The notes: generated from the letters alone by a model not told the origin. Positions 1-8,984 are shown, numbered from the stretch's first letter. The stretch is 35,820 nucleotides of DNA from Gammaproteobacteria bacterium (GCA_024642505.1 JAHEAZ010000025.1:1-35820), one strand, 5' to 3'. A program made the numbers and translations.

Positions 1-18
1 GTGCTTACGGGGCATCAT
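1..18 (-). CDS. Start of a PilX-like minor pilin assembly gene (partial)
   Basis: Two tandem ATG codons (18-16 and 15-13) overlap the TGA stop of the upstream pilW gene, and the frame stays open to the window edge, reading M-(M)-P-R-K-H. In minor pilin operons the gene after pilW is normally pilX, whose product starts with a short basic leader before the prepilin cleavage site; the visible residues fit that, but the diagnostic part lies outside the window. The identity is inferred from gene order only. Confidence 0.45.
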
Positions 19-1172
19 GGGGTGAACCTTCGTCCGGCGAAATTCGGCAGGCCCACGGTCGTGACGAACACGTGCCGCTTGAAGTTGTCGTCGAATGGGC
101 CAAGCGTGGTTCCGCCGGCCATTGAGTAGATCTTCGTGTCCGTATAGCCGCGGGACGGCTCGCGCGCACGCGCGAGCACGTAAAGCTTGACGGCCGTGAC
201 GTTCATCAACTCCGGCACCGTACAAGGCGCTGCCGTGGTGCAGGTGATGAAGTTGGCATCGGGCACGCCGTCGCCCCGGTTGGTGGGCGTCGTGCGGATA
301 CTCGGGTCCAGCCAATCGACGGCCGCCGTGTAGTCGACGGCCGCGCCCGTTTCACTGATGTCGTCGATGCCCAGCTCGACCTGCAAGGCCTCGATGCCCT
401 CGATCAGCGCAACCGGCGGCTGGTGCTCGAGGACGCCGCCGGCGGACAGGTCGAACTCCGAGCGCATCAGCGTGGGTATGCCATCCCCGGCAGTCACGGC
501 GAAATCGCGCACGTAATAAATGTTCGAAACGAACTTGCGCCGTTCCGCCGCCGTGACACAGTCCCGCTGCAGCAGGGTAAAACCGGTGGTGTCGAAAACA
601 TAGGGCGCCAGGTCTGTCAGGCACAGGCTCGACTGGAAGTAGAGTCTTCCGGCGACCTCGGCCTGGCAGTTGGCCGACCCGGTTTCCAGGGTGCAGGTGT
701 CTGCATGGCGCACCACCAGCACGTCCGTGTTGGCACGCTTGTTCGTGATCACGCCACCGCAGATCGAGGCCGCATCGTAGACCTGGACGGGGAGCCCGAC
801 GAGGTTCACCTTGTACTGGTCATCCCAGTTGGTCGGGTCATAAGCGAGACAGGGATCCGGCACTCCCAGCGGTGTATCGGCCGGAACAGCCGTTGTCGTC
901 TGGTCGTCGAAGGCCGGGACGTGGGTTCCCCAGAAGCCCGCGTGGATGATGTCGCTTTCCAGCACCTGGGTGGCGAGGCGGCCGTTCTCGATCATGCTGT
1001 TGGTCCGCGCCATTTCCCGGCTGCGGCCGCTGGTGTTGACGAACATCGCGACCAGCGCGGCCAGGATCACCAGGCTGATGGCCACGGAAACCATCAACTC
1101 CACGAGCGTGAAGCCGGCTTCACTGCCGCGTGTCGGTCGTGTCGCAGGGAGAAGACGTGATTTCGACTGCAT
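15..1172 (-). CDS. pilW: Type IV pilus minor pilin PilW
   Basis: Minor pilin that helps prime assembly of the type IV pilus and is delivered to the inner membrane as a prepilin. The N-terminus has a basic leader followed by the prepilin peptidase site G-FTLVE, with the conserved Glu at +5, then about 20 hydrophobic residues that form the pilin helix. The remainder (about 385 residues in all) is a large periplasmic domain with several cysteines, typical of PilW and longer than a major pilin. Two starts are possible: a GTG at 1181 whose bases overlap the pilV stop (GTGA), or the ATG at 1172 used here; neither has a strong ribosome binding site, so translation is probably coupled to pilV. It lies third in a minor pilin operon, between pilV and the truncated pilX-like gene. 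Confidence 0.85.
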   Translation of the reverse strand: MQSKSRLLPATRPTRGSEAGFTLVELMVSVAISLVILAALVAMFVNTSGRSREMARTNSMIENGRLATQVLESDIIHAGFWGTHVPAFDDQTTTAVPADTPLGVPDPCLAYDPTNWDDQYKVNLVGLPVQVYDAASICGGVITNKRANTDVLVVRHADTCTLETGSANCQAEVAGRLYFQSSLCLTDLAPYVFDTTGFTLLQRDCVTAAERRKFVSNIYYVRDFAVTAGDGIPTLMRSEFDLSAGGVLEHQPPVALIEGIEALQVELGIDDISETGAAVDYTAAVDWLDPSIRTTPTNRGDGVPDANFITCTTAAPCTVPELMNVTAVKLYVLARAREPSRGYTDTKIYSMAGGTTLGPFDDNFKRHVFVTTVGLPNFAGRRFTP

Positions 1173-1177
1173 GGCGT

Positions 1178-1747
1178 TCACGTGAGGTTGGCGATGCGCA
1201 CGATCGTCGTGACGACGCGGCGACAGAGGTCATCCTGACAGGGCGAGTCGGCATCCCCGTCGTAGTCACCTTCCCCGCAATCAACGCCCGCTGGCGGGGC
1301 GCTGACGGGAGTCATCCCCTGCCATGCGACCGTCACCATGTACTCGCTGCCCGGCGTGGCGCCGATGTCCTGGATGCAGCCACGACCGCCTACGACGGCC
1401 CCCACCTGGGAGCCGCCGAGATCCTCGGCCGCTCCCTGCAGGGCGGCGCACCATTCGCTGAGGTCCGCCTGCTGGCGCGTCGCGGTGGTGGTGGGACAGG
1501 TCATGCCGGCACCGAGCGGGCTGGCGGTGACATAACTGGCGGCCTTGTCGCGATTGAGCGCGACCCGGCTCGCCATGTCCTCCATCAGGACCAGCCCCTG
1601 CGAGCGCTGGTAGGACTCCACCTGAAGCACCTGCAGGCGGCCCTGGAGCACGACCAGGCTGAGCAGGCCAACGGACAGGATCACCATGGAGACGAGCACC
1701 TCGACCATCGACATGCCGTCCTCCCGTCGTACGAGCTTGATGCGCAT
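1178..1747 (-). CDS. pilV: Type IV pilus minor pilin PilV
   Basis: Minor pilin of the type IV pilus tip or priming complex. The leader MRIKLVRREDG ends in the prepilin cleavage glycine, followed by MSMVE, giving Met at +1 and Glu at +5, and then a hydrophobic helix (about residues 13-35). The mature part, about 189 residues in total, contains cysteines and matches PilV in size. An in-frame GTG at 1756 would overlap the pilE-like gene by 7 nt; I prefer the ATG at 1747 because it gives the short leader expected of prepilins and leaves a 2-nt gap after the upstream stop. It is followed directly by pilW, so the genes are almost certainly co-transcribed. Confidence 0.85.
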   Translation of the reverse strand: MRIKLVRREDGMSMVEVLVSMVILSVGLLSLVVLQGRLQVLQVESYQRSQGLVLMEDMASRVALNRDKAASYVTASPLGAGMTCPTTTATRQQADLSEWCAALQGAAEDLGGSQVGAVVGGRGCIQDIGATPGSEYMVTVAWQGMTPVSAPPAGVDCGEGDYDGDADSPCQDDLCRRVVTTIVRIANLT

Positions 1748-1749
1748 GG

Positions 1750-2127
1750 CTACCACTTGTCTGCGGGGGTCTTCACCCCGTTGCTGTTGATCGAGATATT
1801 GCCGTCGCTCGCCTGTCCGCCGGTCGCGGTGAAGGTGATGCTGAACCCAGGTGGCGGTCCCGCGTCGAGCGCAATGTCGAACGTGTAGTTGCTGCTGACT
1901 TCCGGCGCCAGCGCGTAGCCGAGGACTGCCTTGCTGGCATAAGCACGGTTCGCCGCGAAGTACTGGTGCTCGAGATTGACGATATCCATCATGGCGGACT
2001 GCGCGGCGCGCCGGTTACCGCGCTTGACGGATTCCCGATAGCTGGGCACGGCGATCGCCGCCAGAATGGCGATGATCACGAGCGCTATCATCAGCTCGGT
2101 GAGCGTGAAACCCCTCCATTTGCGCAT
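1750..2127 (-). CDS. pilE: Type IV pilin-like protein, PilE family
   Basis: Small type IV pilin (125 residues). The five-residue basic leader ends in Gly, followed by FTLTE (cleavage site with Glu at +5) and a classic pilin helix rich in Ile and Ala that ends in the common AVPSY turn. The C-terminal domain resembles the minor pilin PilE found in pilVWXY1E clusters rather than the FimU/GspH group. A ribosome binding site (GCGGAG) lies about 8 nt before the ATG. It is the first gene of the run pilE-pilV-pilW-pilX, which is unusual because in Pseudomonas-type clusters pilE is last and fimU first. It could therefore be doing the FimU/FimT job; the sequence alone does not settle this. Confidence 0.75.
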   Translation of the reverse strand: MRKWRGFTLTELMIALVIIAILAAIAVPSYRESVKRGNRRAAQSAMMDIVNLEHQYFAANRAYASKAVLGYALAPEVSSNYTFDIALDAGPPPGFSITFTATGGQASDGNISINSNGVKTPADKW

Positions 2128-2328
2128 GAGTCAGCTCCGCCTTTCTGCCATGACGCAAGGCTATCCGCTGCGCCCGCTGGCCGAGAGGCCTTTCCGACAT
2201 GCGGCGCCTGGACGGGGACAAGCGGTTCAGGAACGTGACCTGGTTCTCAGTCCGGTGGGCCATGTGCATCGCAATCGCGCGAATCTCCGACGGCCGGGCA
2301 ACCTTCTAGCCGTTGACACATCCCATGC
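2128..2328. other. Intergenic gap between tilS and the minor pilin operon
   Basis: About 200 bases without a convincing gene. Apart from the ribosome binding site of the pilE-like gene at the left edge, I see no intrinsic terminator for tilS and no recognisable sigma-70 or sigma-54 promoter. The pilin promoter is presumably here, because gene function changes across this gap. Confidence 0.5.
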
Positions 2329-3735
2329 CTACGGGCGCCGGGCTGGTGCGGCGCAGCCGCCAGCGATCCACCGAAGTTGCAGACCCCGCCCATCACCTGC
2401 GACCACAGCCTCTGCGGCCAGCCACCGATCTGCCACGGCCAGCAGTCGGCTGCCAGAGTAGACGAGCGGTACGCGCGCCCTCAGCCAGGGCTCGACGCCT
2501 CCCTCCACGAGCAATCGCCCGACGGACCTTTCCTCCGCACGACCCGCCGGCCGCAACTTCTCGCCGCCGCGCCGCAGCCGCAGCTCGAAGGGACCGGGAA
2601 ACCGTGCCGCGTCGATCCCCTCGCCAGTCGACTCCTCCAGCACCACGGATCCCGTCCCCTCGATGAACAGGCGCTGTCCCGGTTCAATTGCATAGGTCCG
2701 CTGCGTTGCCTGGCCCAGTGGCTGCATGGCGTAGAGCCTGCCCCGGTATCGCCTCACCTCACCGGTCGGCCAGGTGACCACCGGCTGGGCGTCGTCCCGG
2801 GCGGACACGACATCGTGCAGGATCGACTCCAGACGCGCGGCAGACGGCGTCCCCAGCCCCTGCCCTGCGATCCACCAGCGCAGGACGTTCACCTGCCGCT
2901 CACGTGGCAGCGCCAGTAGCCCGGCGATCTCGAGGCGCCCCGAATCGTCCACCAGCGCTTTGCCATCGGCTTGTGCCAACGCCGCGAGCAACTCTTTTGC
3001 GTGAGCGAAATGACCCGCGCTTCGGCCGACGGTTCGCGCCACGGCCGGCCAGCGCGCCCGGATGGCCGGCAGCACCTGGTGGCGAAGGTAGGCGCGGTCA
3101 TAGCGGGATTCGCCGTTCATCGGGTCCTCGACCCACTCGAGGCCGTTGGCCGTCGCGTAGCCAACGAGCTCGTCGCGGGCGACGTGGAGCAGGGGCCGGA
3201 GGTGATGCCCGCTGCCGAGCGGGGCCGAATTCGGCATCGCAGCCAGGCCGGGGACGCCGGCGCCACGAAACAGCTGCAGCAACACGGTTTCCAGCTGGTC
3301 GTCGGCATGATGGGCCGTCAGCAGGCATTCGGCTGGCTGCAATGCGCCCGCCATGGCGGAATAACGCGCACTGCGTGCCTCGGCCTCGACACTCGCACCC
3401 TTGGCGACCACCAGCCCGAGTTCCAGCACCTGCAGCGGCACGCCCAGACGGTCGCAGACAGCCTGGCAGCGGGAAGCCCAGGCCTTCGAGGCCACCTGCA
3501 GTCCGTGGTCCACGTGCATCGCGCGCAAGCGGATCTTCGGGTCCCGCGCTGACAGGTGATGCGCGGCATGCAGCAGCGCGACGGAGTCCACGCCACCGGA
3601 AAGAGCTACGCAGAGCCTGACGTCGGGATAGCCTGGGATCAGTCGGGCGAGGGACGACTCGAGGGCACTGTCGAGCGTGGCGGCTGCCTGCTCCCTTCGC
3701 AGATTGGGGACAGCCCCGTTTTTCTGGTCCATCAT
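2329..3735 (-). CDS. tilS: tRNA(Ile)-lysidine synthase TilS
   Basis: Modifies the wobble cytidine of the minor isoleucine tRNA to lysidine, using ATP and lysine, so that AUA is read as isoleucine; cytosolic. The N-type ATP pyrophosphatase P-loop SGGVDS lies at residues 46-51, followed by the conserved HVDHGL region. The C-terminal half holds the substrate-binding and TilS C-domain sequences. Length is 468 residues (E. coli TilS 432). The start is uncertain: GTG at 3741, ATG at 3735 or ATG at 3732. An AGGG ribosome binding site 5 nt before 3735 favours that one. The first 10 or so residues (MMDQKNGAVP) are encoded by one arm of a repeated palindrome, so this N-terminus is probably recent and dispensable. 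The gene follows accA, as broadly in E. coli, and is the last of the long operon. Confidence 0.95.
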   Translation of the reverse strand: MMDQKNGAVPNLRREQAAATLDSALESSLARLIPGYPDVRLCVALSGGVDSVALLHAAHHLSARDPKIRLRAMHVDHGLQVASKAWASRCQAVCDRLGVPLQVLELGLVVAKGASVEAEARSARYSAMAGALQPAECLLTAHHADDQLETVLLQLFRGAGVPGLAAMPNSAPLGSGHHLRPLLHVARDELVGYATANGLEWVEDPMNGESRYDRAYLRHQVLPAIRARWPAVARTVGRSAGHFAHAKELLAALAQADGKALVDDSGRLEIAGLLALPRERQVNVLRWWIAGQGLGTPSAARLESILHDVVSARDDAQPVVTWPTGEVRRYRGRLYAMQPLGQATQRTYAIEPGQRLFIEGTGSVVLEESTGEGIDAARFPGPFELRLRRGGEKLRPAGRAEERSVGRLLVEGGVEPWLRARVPLVYSGSRLLAVADRWLAAEAVVAGDGRGLQLRWIAGGCAAPARRP

Positions 3736-3785
3736 CGTCACCCTGCCCGCGCGCCATCGAGTCAGGAAAAGCGGGACGGTCCCCT
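3706..3785. repeat. Inverted pair of GC palindromes (REPIN-like) over the accA/tilS junction
   Basis: Two similar arms face each other. On the plus strand the right arm is AAAAGCGGGACGGTCCCC (3767-3784) and the left arm is GGGGACAGCCCCGTTTTTC (3706-3724); the A/T tails point inward. The reverse complement of one arm matches the other at nearly every position. The right arm supplies the last base of the accA stop codon and the left arm encodes the start of TilS. The architecture (two inverted REP-like units with a short spacer) resembles REPINs. Confidence 0.7.
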
Positions 3786-4743
3786 AGGATTCACCGAAGA
3801 CCCCATAGCCGCGCAGCTTGGCGCGTCGCTTCTCGAGCAACTCGCCCGGCGGCAGCGCGGACACCTCGGCCAGGTGACGGACCAGGGAGGTCTTGAGAGA
3901 TTCCGCCATCGCCTGCGGGTCGCGGTGCGCGCCACCGAGCGGCTCGCGGACGACCTCGTCGATCAGGCGCTGCCGTCGCAGCCTGTCGGCGGTGATGCCC
4001 ATCGCCTGCGCGGCCAGTTCCTTCTTGTCAGCGCTCTTCCACAGGATCGAGGCACAGCCCTCCGGCGAAATCACCGAATAGATGCTGTACTGGAGCATGA
4101 TCAGCCGGTCGCAGACACCGATCGCCAGCGCGCCGCCGGACCCGCCCTCGCCGATCACGCAGCTGACTACCGGCACGGTCAGCTCCGACATCTCGAACAG
4201 GTTGCGCGCGATCGCTTCGGACTGGTTGCGCTCTTCGGAACCGACCCCCGGGTAGGCTCCGGGCGTGTCGATCAGCGTGATGATCGGCAGCTGGAAACGG
4301 TCCGCCGTCTTCATCAGCCTTAGCGCCTTGCGGTAGCCCTCCGGCTTGGGCATGCCGTAATTGCGGCGCACCCGCTCCTTGGTGTCGCGTCCCTTCTGCT
4401 GGCCGATCAGCATGACCGGCTTGCCGTCGAGTCGGGCCGGCCCGCCCACGACTGCCGGGTCGTCCGAGTACATCCGGTCGCCGTGCAACTCGGTGAACTC
4501 CGTGAACAGCATCGGGATGTAGTCGAGGGTATAGGGCCGGCCGGGGTGCCGTCCGAGCTGCGTAACCTGCCATGGGGTCAGGCTCGCGAAAATGCTCGAG
4601 GTCAGCGCCCGGCTCTTGGCTTCCAGGCGCTTCACTTCCTCCGCGGCGTTGATCTCGGAATCGTCACCGAGGAATTTGAGCTCTTCGATTTTTGCCTCGA
4701 GCTCGGCGATGGGCTGCTCGAAGTCCAGGAATTGCATGTTCAT
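3784..4743 (-). CDS. accA: Acetyl-CoA carboxylase carboxyltransferase subunit alpha
   Basis: With AccD it forms the carboxyltransferase that moves CO2 from carboxybiotin to acetyl-CoA, making malonyl-CoA for fatty acid synthesis in the cytosol. The 319-residue length equals E. coli AccA. The N-terminal helical segment ([15 protein letters not shown]) is followed by the crotonase-like fold containing the conserved [16 protein letters not shown] and [12 protein letters not shown] segments that form the acyl-CoA and carboxybiotin site. The start ATG at 4743 has only a weak ribosome binding site; a second in-frame ATG follows two codons later. It lies 59 nt after dnaE in the conserved dnaE-accA order. 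Its TAG stop is partly made of a dispersed palindromic repeat. Confidence 0.97.
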   Translation of the reverse strand: MNMQFLDFEQPIAELEAKIEELKFLGDDSEINAAEEVKRLEAKSRALTSSIFASLTPWQVTQLGRHPGRPYTLDYIPMLFTEFTELHGDRMYSDDPAVVGGPARLDGKPVMLIGQQKGRDTKERVRRNYGMPKPEGYRKALRLMKTADRFQLPIITLIDTPGAYPGVGSEERNQSEAIARNLFEMSELTVPVVSCVIGEGGSGGALAIGVCDRLIMLQYSIYSVISPEGCASILWKSADKKELAAQAMGITADRLRRQRLIDEVVREPLGGAHRDPQAMAESLKTSLVRHLAEVSALPPGELLEKRRAKLRGYGVFGES

Positions 4744-4802
4744 GGTGTGCGTGAGTCTACCTCAAGCCGGGTACTGCCCCGCGGCGCGGTCTGAACCCTC
4801 GT

Positions 4803-7800
4803 CTAGCCGTCCAGCCTGGGCCCGTACACCACGCGAACCGAATCGCGGCCAACCAGCTGCGCCAGCCGCTCCAGCAGTTCGCGCGTCGGGCGCACCTGCC
4901 ACTCCTCGCCCAGCGTGATAGCCGCCCTGGCATCATCGCTTGAATACTGAAGTGCGACGCCGCAGCGGCCGCTGCGAAACGGCTTCAGCACTTCCTCGAG
5001 CTCGCCGACGAGCCTGGCGCCATTGCCGTTCGACGGCCAGCGCAGAATGATTCGCCTCGCCTCGCGCTCGCGGACGGTGTCCACGCTGGTGAGTTTCTTC
5101 GCGTTGATTCGCCAGTCCTCGATGAACTCGTCGAAACGCAACAGCCCCTCGACGACCAGGATGGCGTCGCGAGCGATGATATCGCGATGCTGTTGGAACA
5201 CGTCCTCGAACAGCATGACCTCGATGCGTGCGCTGCGGTCGTCCAGCACCAGCGTGGTGCGGTTGCCGCGCTTGCGTATCTCGAGCACCAGCCCGGCCAG
5301 GGTGACCGGCTTGCCCCCGCCAAACCGCGGCGTCTCGCCGATCGGCTTGCCGGATGCTACATCGGCGATGCGGCCCGACACGATGCCGGCGAGTTCGCGC
5401 TCATATTCGGCGATGGGGTGCCCGGTCAGGAACAGACCGAGCGTATCGCGCTCGCCCTGCAGGCGCACTGCCTCGCTCCAGTCCGGGATCTCCTCGACCG
5501 GCAACGGCGGCGGCGCCAGCAAGTCATCCGCCGCCGGCGCCAGCCCGAACAGGTCGTCCTGGCCGGCCGCCGTGGCCCGTGTGCTCTGCTCGCCGAGCTG
5601 CAGTGCAGACGGCAGCTGGTGCATCAGCGTGGCGCGATTGGGACCGAGTCCGTCCATGCAGCCGGCGCGTATCAGCGCCTCCAGCGTACGACGGTTGGCC
5701 TTCGACAGGTCGATGCGGTGGCACAGGTCTCCCAGGTCGCGGAACGGCCCGCGCTCGGCACGCTCCTGCATGATCGCTTCGACCGCGCCCTGCCCCACGC
5801 CTTTTACCGCCCCCAGCCCGTAGCGGATCGTCTTTTCATCGGCGACCGTGAACTGGTAGACCGACTCGTTGACATCCGGCGGCAGCACGGCCAGCCCGAT
5901 GCCGGCGCACTCGTCGATGATGGTCACCACCTTGTCGGTATGATCCATGTCGGTTGACAGCACCGCCGCCATGAATGCTGCCGGATAGTGCGTCTTCAAC
6001 CAGCCAGTCTGATAGGAGAGCACCGCGTAGGCGGCCGAATGTGACTTGTTGAAGCCGTAGCCAGCGAATTTCTCCATCAGGTCGAAGATATGCGCCGCCT
6101 GCCCCTGCCGCACGCCACGCGCCGTTGCGCCCTCGACAAACACCGAGCGCTGCTTGGCCATCTCCTCCGGCTTCTTCTTGCCCATTGCGCGCCGCAGCAG
6201 GTCGGCGCCGCCGAGCGTGTAACCGGCCAGCACCTGCGCAATCTGCATGACCTGCTCCTGGTACAGGATCACGCCATAGGTCGGCTTGAGCACTGCCTCG
6301 AGACTCGGATGCAGGTAGTCGATGGTCGCGCCGCTGCGGTCGTGCTTGCGGCTGATGAAGTCCTCCACCATCCCCGACTGCAGCGGGCCGGGACGGAACA
6401 GGGCGACCAGCGCGACGATGTCGTCGAAGCAATCCGGTTGCAGACGGCGAATCAGGTCCTTCATGCCGCGCGATTCCAGCTGGAACACCGCCGTCGTCCG
6501 GCACGATTTCAACAGGCTGTAGGTCGCGGCGTCGTCGAGCGGCAATGCCGCCATGTCGAGCAGTGGCTCACCGCGGTCGGCGCGCTGCCGGTTGATGTTG
6601 GCGACTGCCCAGTCGATGACCGTCAGCGTCCGCAGGCCCAGGAAGTCGAACTTCACCAGGCCGACCTTCTCGACGTCGTCCTTGTCGAATTGCGTCACCA
6701 CCGAGGTGCTGCCCTGCTCGCAGAACAGGGCGGAGAAGTCGGTCAGCCCCGACGGTGCAATGACGACGCCGCCGGCGTGAGTGCCGGCGTTTCGCGTCAG
6801 TCCCTCGAGCGAGCGCGCCAGGTCGATCAGGTCGCGGACCTCGTCCTCGGCCTCGTAACGGCGCTTGAGTTCCGGTTCCTTGGCCAGGCCGTCCTCGAGC
6901 GTGATTCCCAGCTCGAAGGGGATCAGCTTGGCGATGCTGTCAACGAAGCCGTAGGGATGCCCCAGCACCCGGCCGACGTCGCGAACCACGGCCTTGGCCG
7001 CCATGGTGCCAAAGGTAATGATCTGCGAGACCTTGTCCCGGCCGTAGCTGCGTGCCACGTAATCGATGACCCGGTCGCGCTTCTCCATGCAGAAGTCGAT
7101 GTCGAAGTCCGGCATCGAGACCCGCTCGGGGTTCAGGAACCGCTCGAACAGCAGGTCGTGCTGCAGCGGATCCAGGTCGGTGATGCCGAGTGCGTAGGCG
7201 ACCAGCGATCCGGCGCCGGATCCGCGGCCCGGCCCCACCGGTACCTCGTTCTTGCGCGCCCAGCGGATGAAGTCGGCGACGATGAGAAAATAGCCCTCGA
7301 AGCCCATCTGGCAGATGACTTCGAGCTCGTGTCCGAGACGGGATTCGTAGTCCTCGCGCGGCAATGGCCGGAATCTCAGCTGGGGCGCCCGATCCATGGC
7401 GGCCAGCCGGTCGTCGAGGCCACGCGCAGCCTCGGTGCGCAGGAACCCGGCCGTGGTCATGCCCTCCGGGACCGGGAACTCGGGCAGGAATGACTTGCCG
7501 AGCGGGACCTCGATGGAGCAGCGGCGGGCTATCTCGACACTGTTTTCGATCGCCTCCGGCAGGTCGGCAAACAGCGCCGCCATCTCCTGCGGCGAGCGCA
7601 GGTATTGTTGTTCCGTGTAGCGCCGCGGCCTGCCGGGATCGTTGAGCAGCACGCCGTCGCGGATGCACACCCGCGCCTCGTGCGCCTCGAAATCATCAGG
7701 GCTGATGAACCTCACGTCATTCGTGGCGACAACCGGGGCCGGGGTAGCGGCGACCAGCCCGAGCACACCGCGGATGTACTCTTCCTCGCCGGAGCGACCG

Positions 7801-8315
7801 GTACGCTGGATCTCGAGGTAGTACCGGTCGCCAAACAGGCCAAGCCAGTAGTCCAGCAACTCGCGCGCGTCCTGTTCGCGCCCACCGAGCAGTGCCCTGC
7901 CCACGTCGCCCTCCCTCGCACCTGACAGGGCAATGACACCGGCGGTCGTGGTGGCGTCGAGCCACTCACGCTCGAGCATTGGGATTCCGCGCTGCTGGCC
8001 CTCGAGGTAGGCACGCGATACCAGTCGGGTGATATTCCGGTAACCATCATGGCTCTGGGCCAGAAGGGTCAGGCGTGAAGCTTCGGCGCGCTCGTCCGCC
8101 TCGCGCAGCAGGACATCCACGCCGATGAGGGGCTTGATGCCCTGTTTCTGGGCCTCGCCATAGAACTTGACCATCGCAAACAGGTTGTTCTGGTCGGTCA
8201 GGGCCACGGCCGGCATGCCCAACCTGGCCGCCGCCTTCATCAACTGCGGCACGCGTACCACGCCGTCCACGAGCGAATACTCGGTGTGAACCCTGAGATG
8301 GACGAACTGGGGCAT
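4803..8315 (-). CDS. dnaE: DNA polymerase III alpha subunit DnaE
   Basis: Replicative polymerase subunit of the holoenzyme. At 1170 residues it is close to E. coli DnaE (1160). In order it has an N-terminal PHP domain (HLRVHTEYS near residue 6), the palm domain with the catalytic aspartates in MPDFDIDF (about residues 400-407), the fingers with the conserved GYGFNKSHSAAYA stretch, a helix-hairpin-helix region, the OB fold (about 960-1050) and the tau-binding C-terminus. The ATG at 8315 shares one base with the rnhB stop (TGATG) and has no good ribosome binding site, so it is probably translated by coupling. An upstream in-frame extension to 8387 would overlap rnhB heavily and does not match the family, so it was rejected. 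Confidence 0.98.
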   Translation of the reverse strand: MPQFVHLRVHTEYSLVDGVVRVPQLMKAAARLGMPAVALTDQNNLFAMVKFYGEAQKQGIKPLIGVDVLLREADERAEASRLTLLAQSHDGYRNITRLVSRAYLEGQQRGIPMLEREWLDATTTAGVIALSGAREGDVGRALLGGREQDARELLDYWLGLFGDRYYLEIQRTGRSGEEEYIRGVLGLVAATPAPVVATNDVRFISPDDFEAHEARVCIRDGVLLNDPGRPRRYTEQQYLRSPQEMAALFADLPEAIENSVEIARRCSIEVPLGKSFLPEFPVPEGMTTAGFLRTEAARGLDDRLAAMDRAPQLRFRPLPREDYESRLGHELEVICQMGFEGYFLIVADFIRWARKNEVPVGPGRGSGAGSLVAYALGITDLDPLQHDLLFERFLNPERVSMPDFDIDFCMEKRDRVIDYVARSYGRDKVSQIITFGTMAAKAVVRDVGRVLGHPYGFVDSIAKLIPFELGITLEDGLAKEPELKRRYEAEDEVRDLIDLARSLEGLTRNAGTHAGGVVIAPSGLTDFSALFCEQGSTSVVTQFDKDDVEKVGLVKFDFLGLRTLTVIDWAVANINRQRADRGEPLLDMAALPLDDAATYSLLKSCRTTAVFQLESRGMKDLIRRLQPDCFDDIVALVALFRPGPLQSGMVEDFISRKHDRSGATIDYLHPSLEAVLKPTYGVILYQEQVMQIAQVLAGYTLGGADLLRRAMGKKKPEEMAKQRSVFVEGATARGVRQGQAAHIFDLMEKFAGYGFNKSHSAAYAVLSYQTGWLKTHYPAAFMAAVLSTDMDHTDKVVTIIDECAGIGLAVLPPDVNESVYQFTVADEKTIRYGLGAVKGVGQGAVEAIMQERAERGPFRDLGDLCHRIDLSKANRRTLEALIRAGCMDGLGPNRATLMHQLPSALQLGEQSTRATAAGQDDLFGLAPAADDLLAPPPLPVEEIPDWSEAVRLQGERDTLGLFLTGHPIAEYERELAGIVSGRIADVASGKPIGETPRFGGGKPVTLAGLVLEIRKRGNRTTLVLDDRSARIEVMLFEDVFQQHRDIIARDAILVVEGLLRFDEFIEDWRINAKKLTSVDTVREREARRIILRWPSNGNGARLVGELEEVLKPFRSGRCGVALQYSSDDARAAITLGEEWQVRPTRELLERLAQLVGRDSVRVVYGPRLDG

Positions 8316-8947
8316 CAGTCGGTTGCCGGGCTTGCGGGATGGTCCAGCGATTTTACCGGGGCAAAGCTCCGCCGGTGGAGCCGGCATGGGCCGAGGCGCG
8401 CAAGTGCCTGAACGTGCGAGGGAGTTGGGTATCCCTTATGGCGGTCGAAGCCGTAACCAGGATAGACCTGCGCGGCCCGGCACATCCAGGCGTCGCGGGC
8501 TGTCTTGGCCAGGATCGACGCCGCACTGATCTCGGCTACCCGCGCGTCGCCGCCAACCTCGGCCTGCCAGGTACAGCTGAAGCCCAGCGCGACGCCCGAA
8601 GGGCATCGGTTGCCATCCACCCGGACGTGCCCGGGCGGAACCGCCAGCGCCAACAAGGCGCGACGCATGGCAAGCCAGGTGGCGCCGAGGATATTCAATG
8701 CGTCGATCTCCTCGGCATCGGCCAAACCCATACCCCAGGCCCGGCAGCGCTCCCGGATCACCGGCGCCAGCATCTCGCGCGAGGCGGCAGAAAGCTTCTT
8801 GGAATCGGCCAGGCCGGCGATTGGCCGTTCCGGATCCAGAATGACGGCTGCGGCAAACACCGGACCCGCCAGCGGTCCCCGGCCGGCCTCGTCCACCCCG
8901 GCGATCAGCAAGGGAGCGGAATAAGGGGAAAGTCCCCTTTCATTCAT
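8315..8947 (-). CDS. rnhB: Ribonuclease HII
   Basis: Cleaves the RNA strand of RNA-DNA hybrids and removes single ribonucleotides from DNA. At 210 residues it shows the RNase HII core: [15 protein letters not shown] with catalytic Asp19 and Glu20, then DSKKL, the central Asp in VRVDGNR, and ASILAK with the HKGYPTPSH segment near the C-terminus. I chose ATG 8947 because a GGAG ribosome binding site lies 5 nt upstream and the ATG overlaps the lpxB stop (ATGA). Residues 2-11 ([10 protein letters not shown]) before the conserved core are encoded by a dispersed palindromic repeat, so this leader is lineage-specific. It sits in the conserved order lpxA-lpxB-rnhB-dnaE. Confidence 0.96.
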   Translation of the reverse strand: MNERGLSPYSAPLLIAGVDEAGRGPLAGPVFAAAVILDPERPIAGLADSKKLSAASREMLAPVIRERCRAWGMGLADAEEIDALNILGATWLAMRRALLALAVPPGHVRVDGNRCPSGVALGFSCTWQAEVGGDARVAEISAASILAKTARDAWMCRAAQVYPGYGFDRHKGYPTPSHVQALARLGPCRLHRRSFAPVKSLDHPASPATD

Positions 8948-8984
8948 GGCTCCGCCCTCGAAGAGGGCACTGCCCCCTTTTTCT
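8924..8984. repeat. Two copies of the dispersed palindrome at the lpxB/rnhB junction
   Basis: Copy one, AGGGGAAAGTCCCCTTT, is at 8924-8940 and encodes part of the RNase HII N-terminus. Copy two, AGGGCACTGCCCCCTTTTT, is at 8964-8982 and encodes the C-terminus of LpxB. Both carry the T tail on the same side of the plus strand, so they are direct rather than inverted copies. Copy two and the left accA/tilS arm share the flank GCCCC-(C/G)-TTTTTCTG. Confidence 0.7.

Noticed and set aside
316-344. Direct repeat TCGACGGCCGC inside pilW
   Set aside because: It encodes a short AAVD-type repeat and is most likely local duplication or chance in GC-rich coding DNA.
6090-7493. 467-codon open frame antisense to dnaE
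   Set aside because: It mirrors the DnaE palm region and has no recognisable motif or ribosome binding site; a composition shadow.
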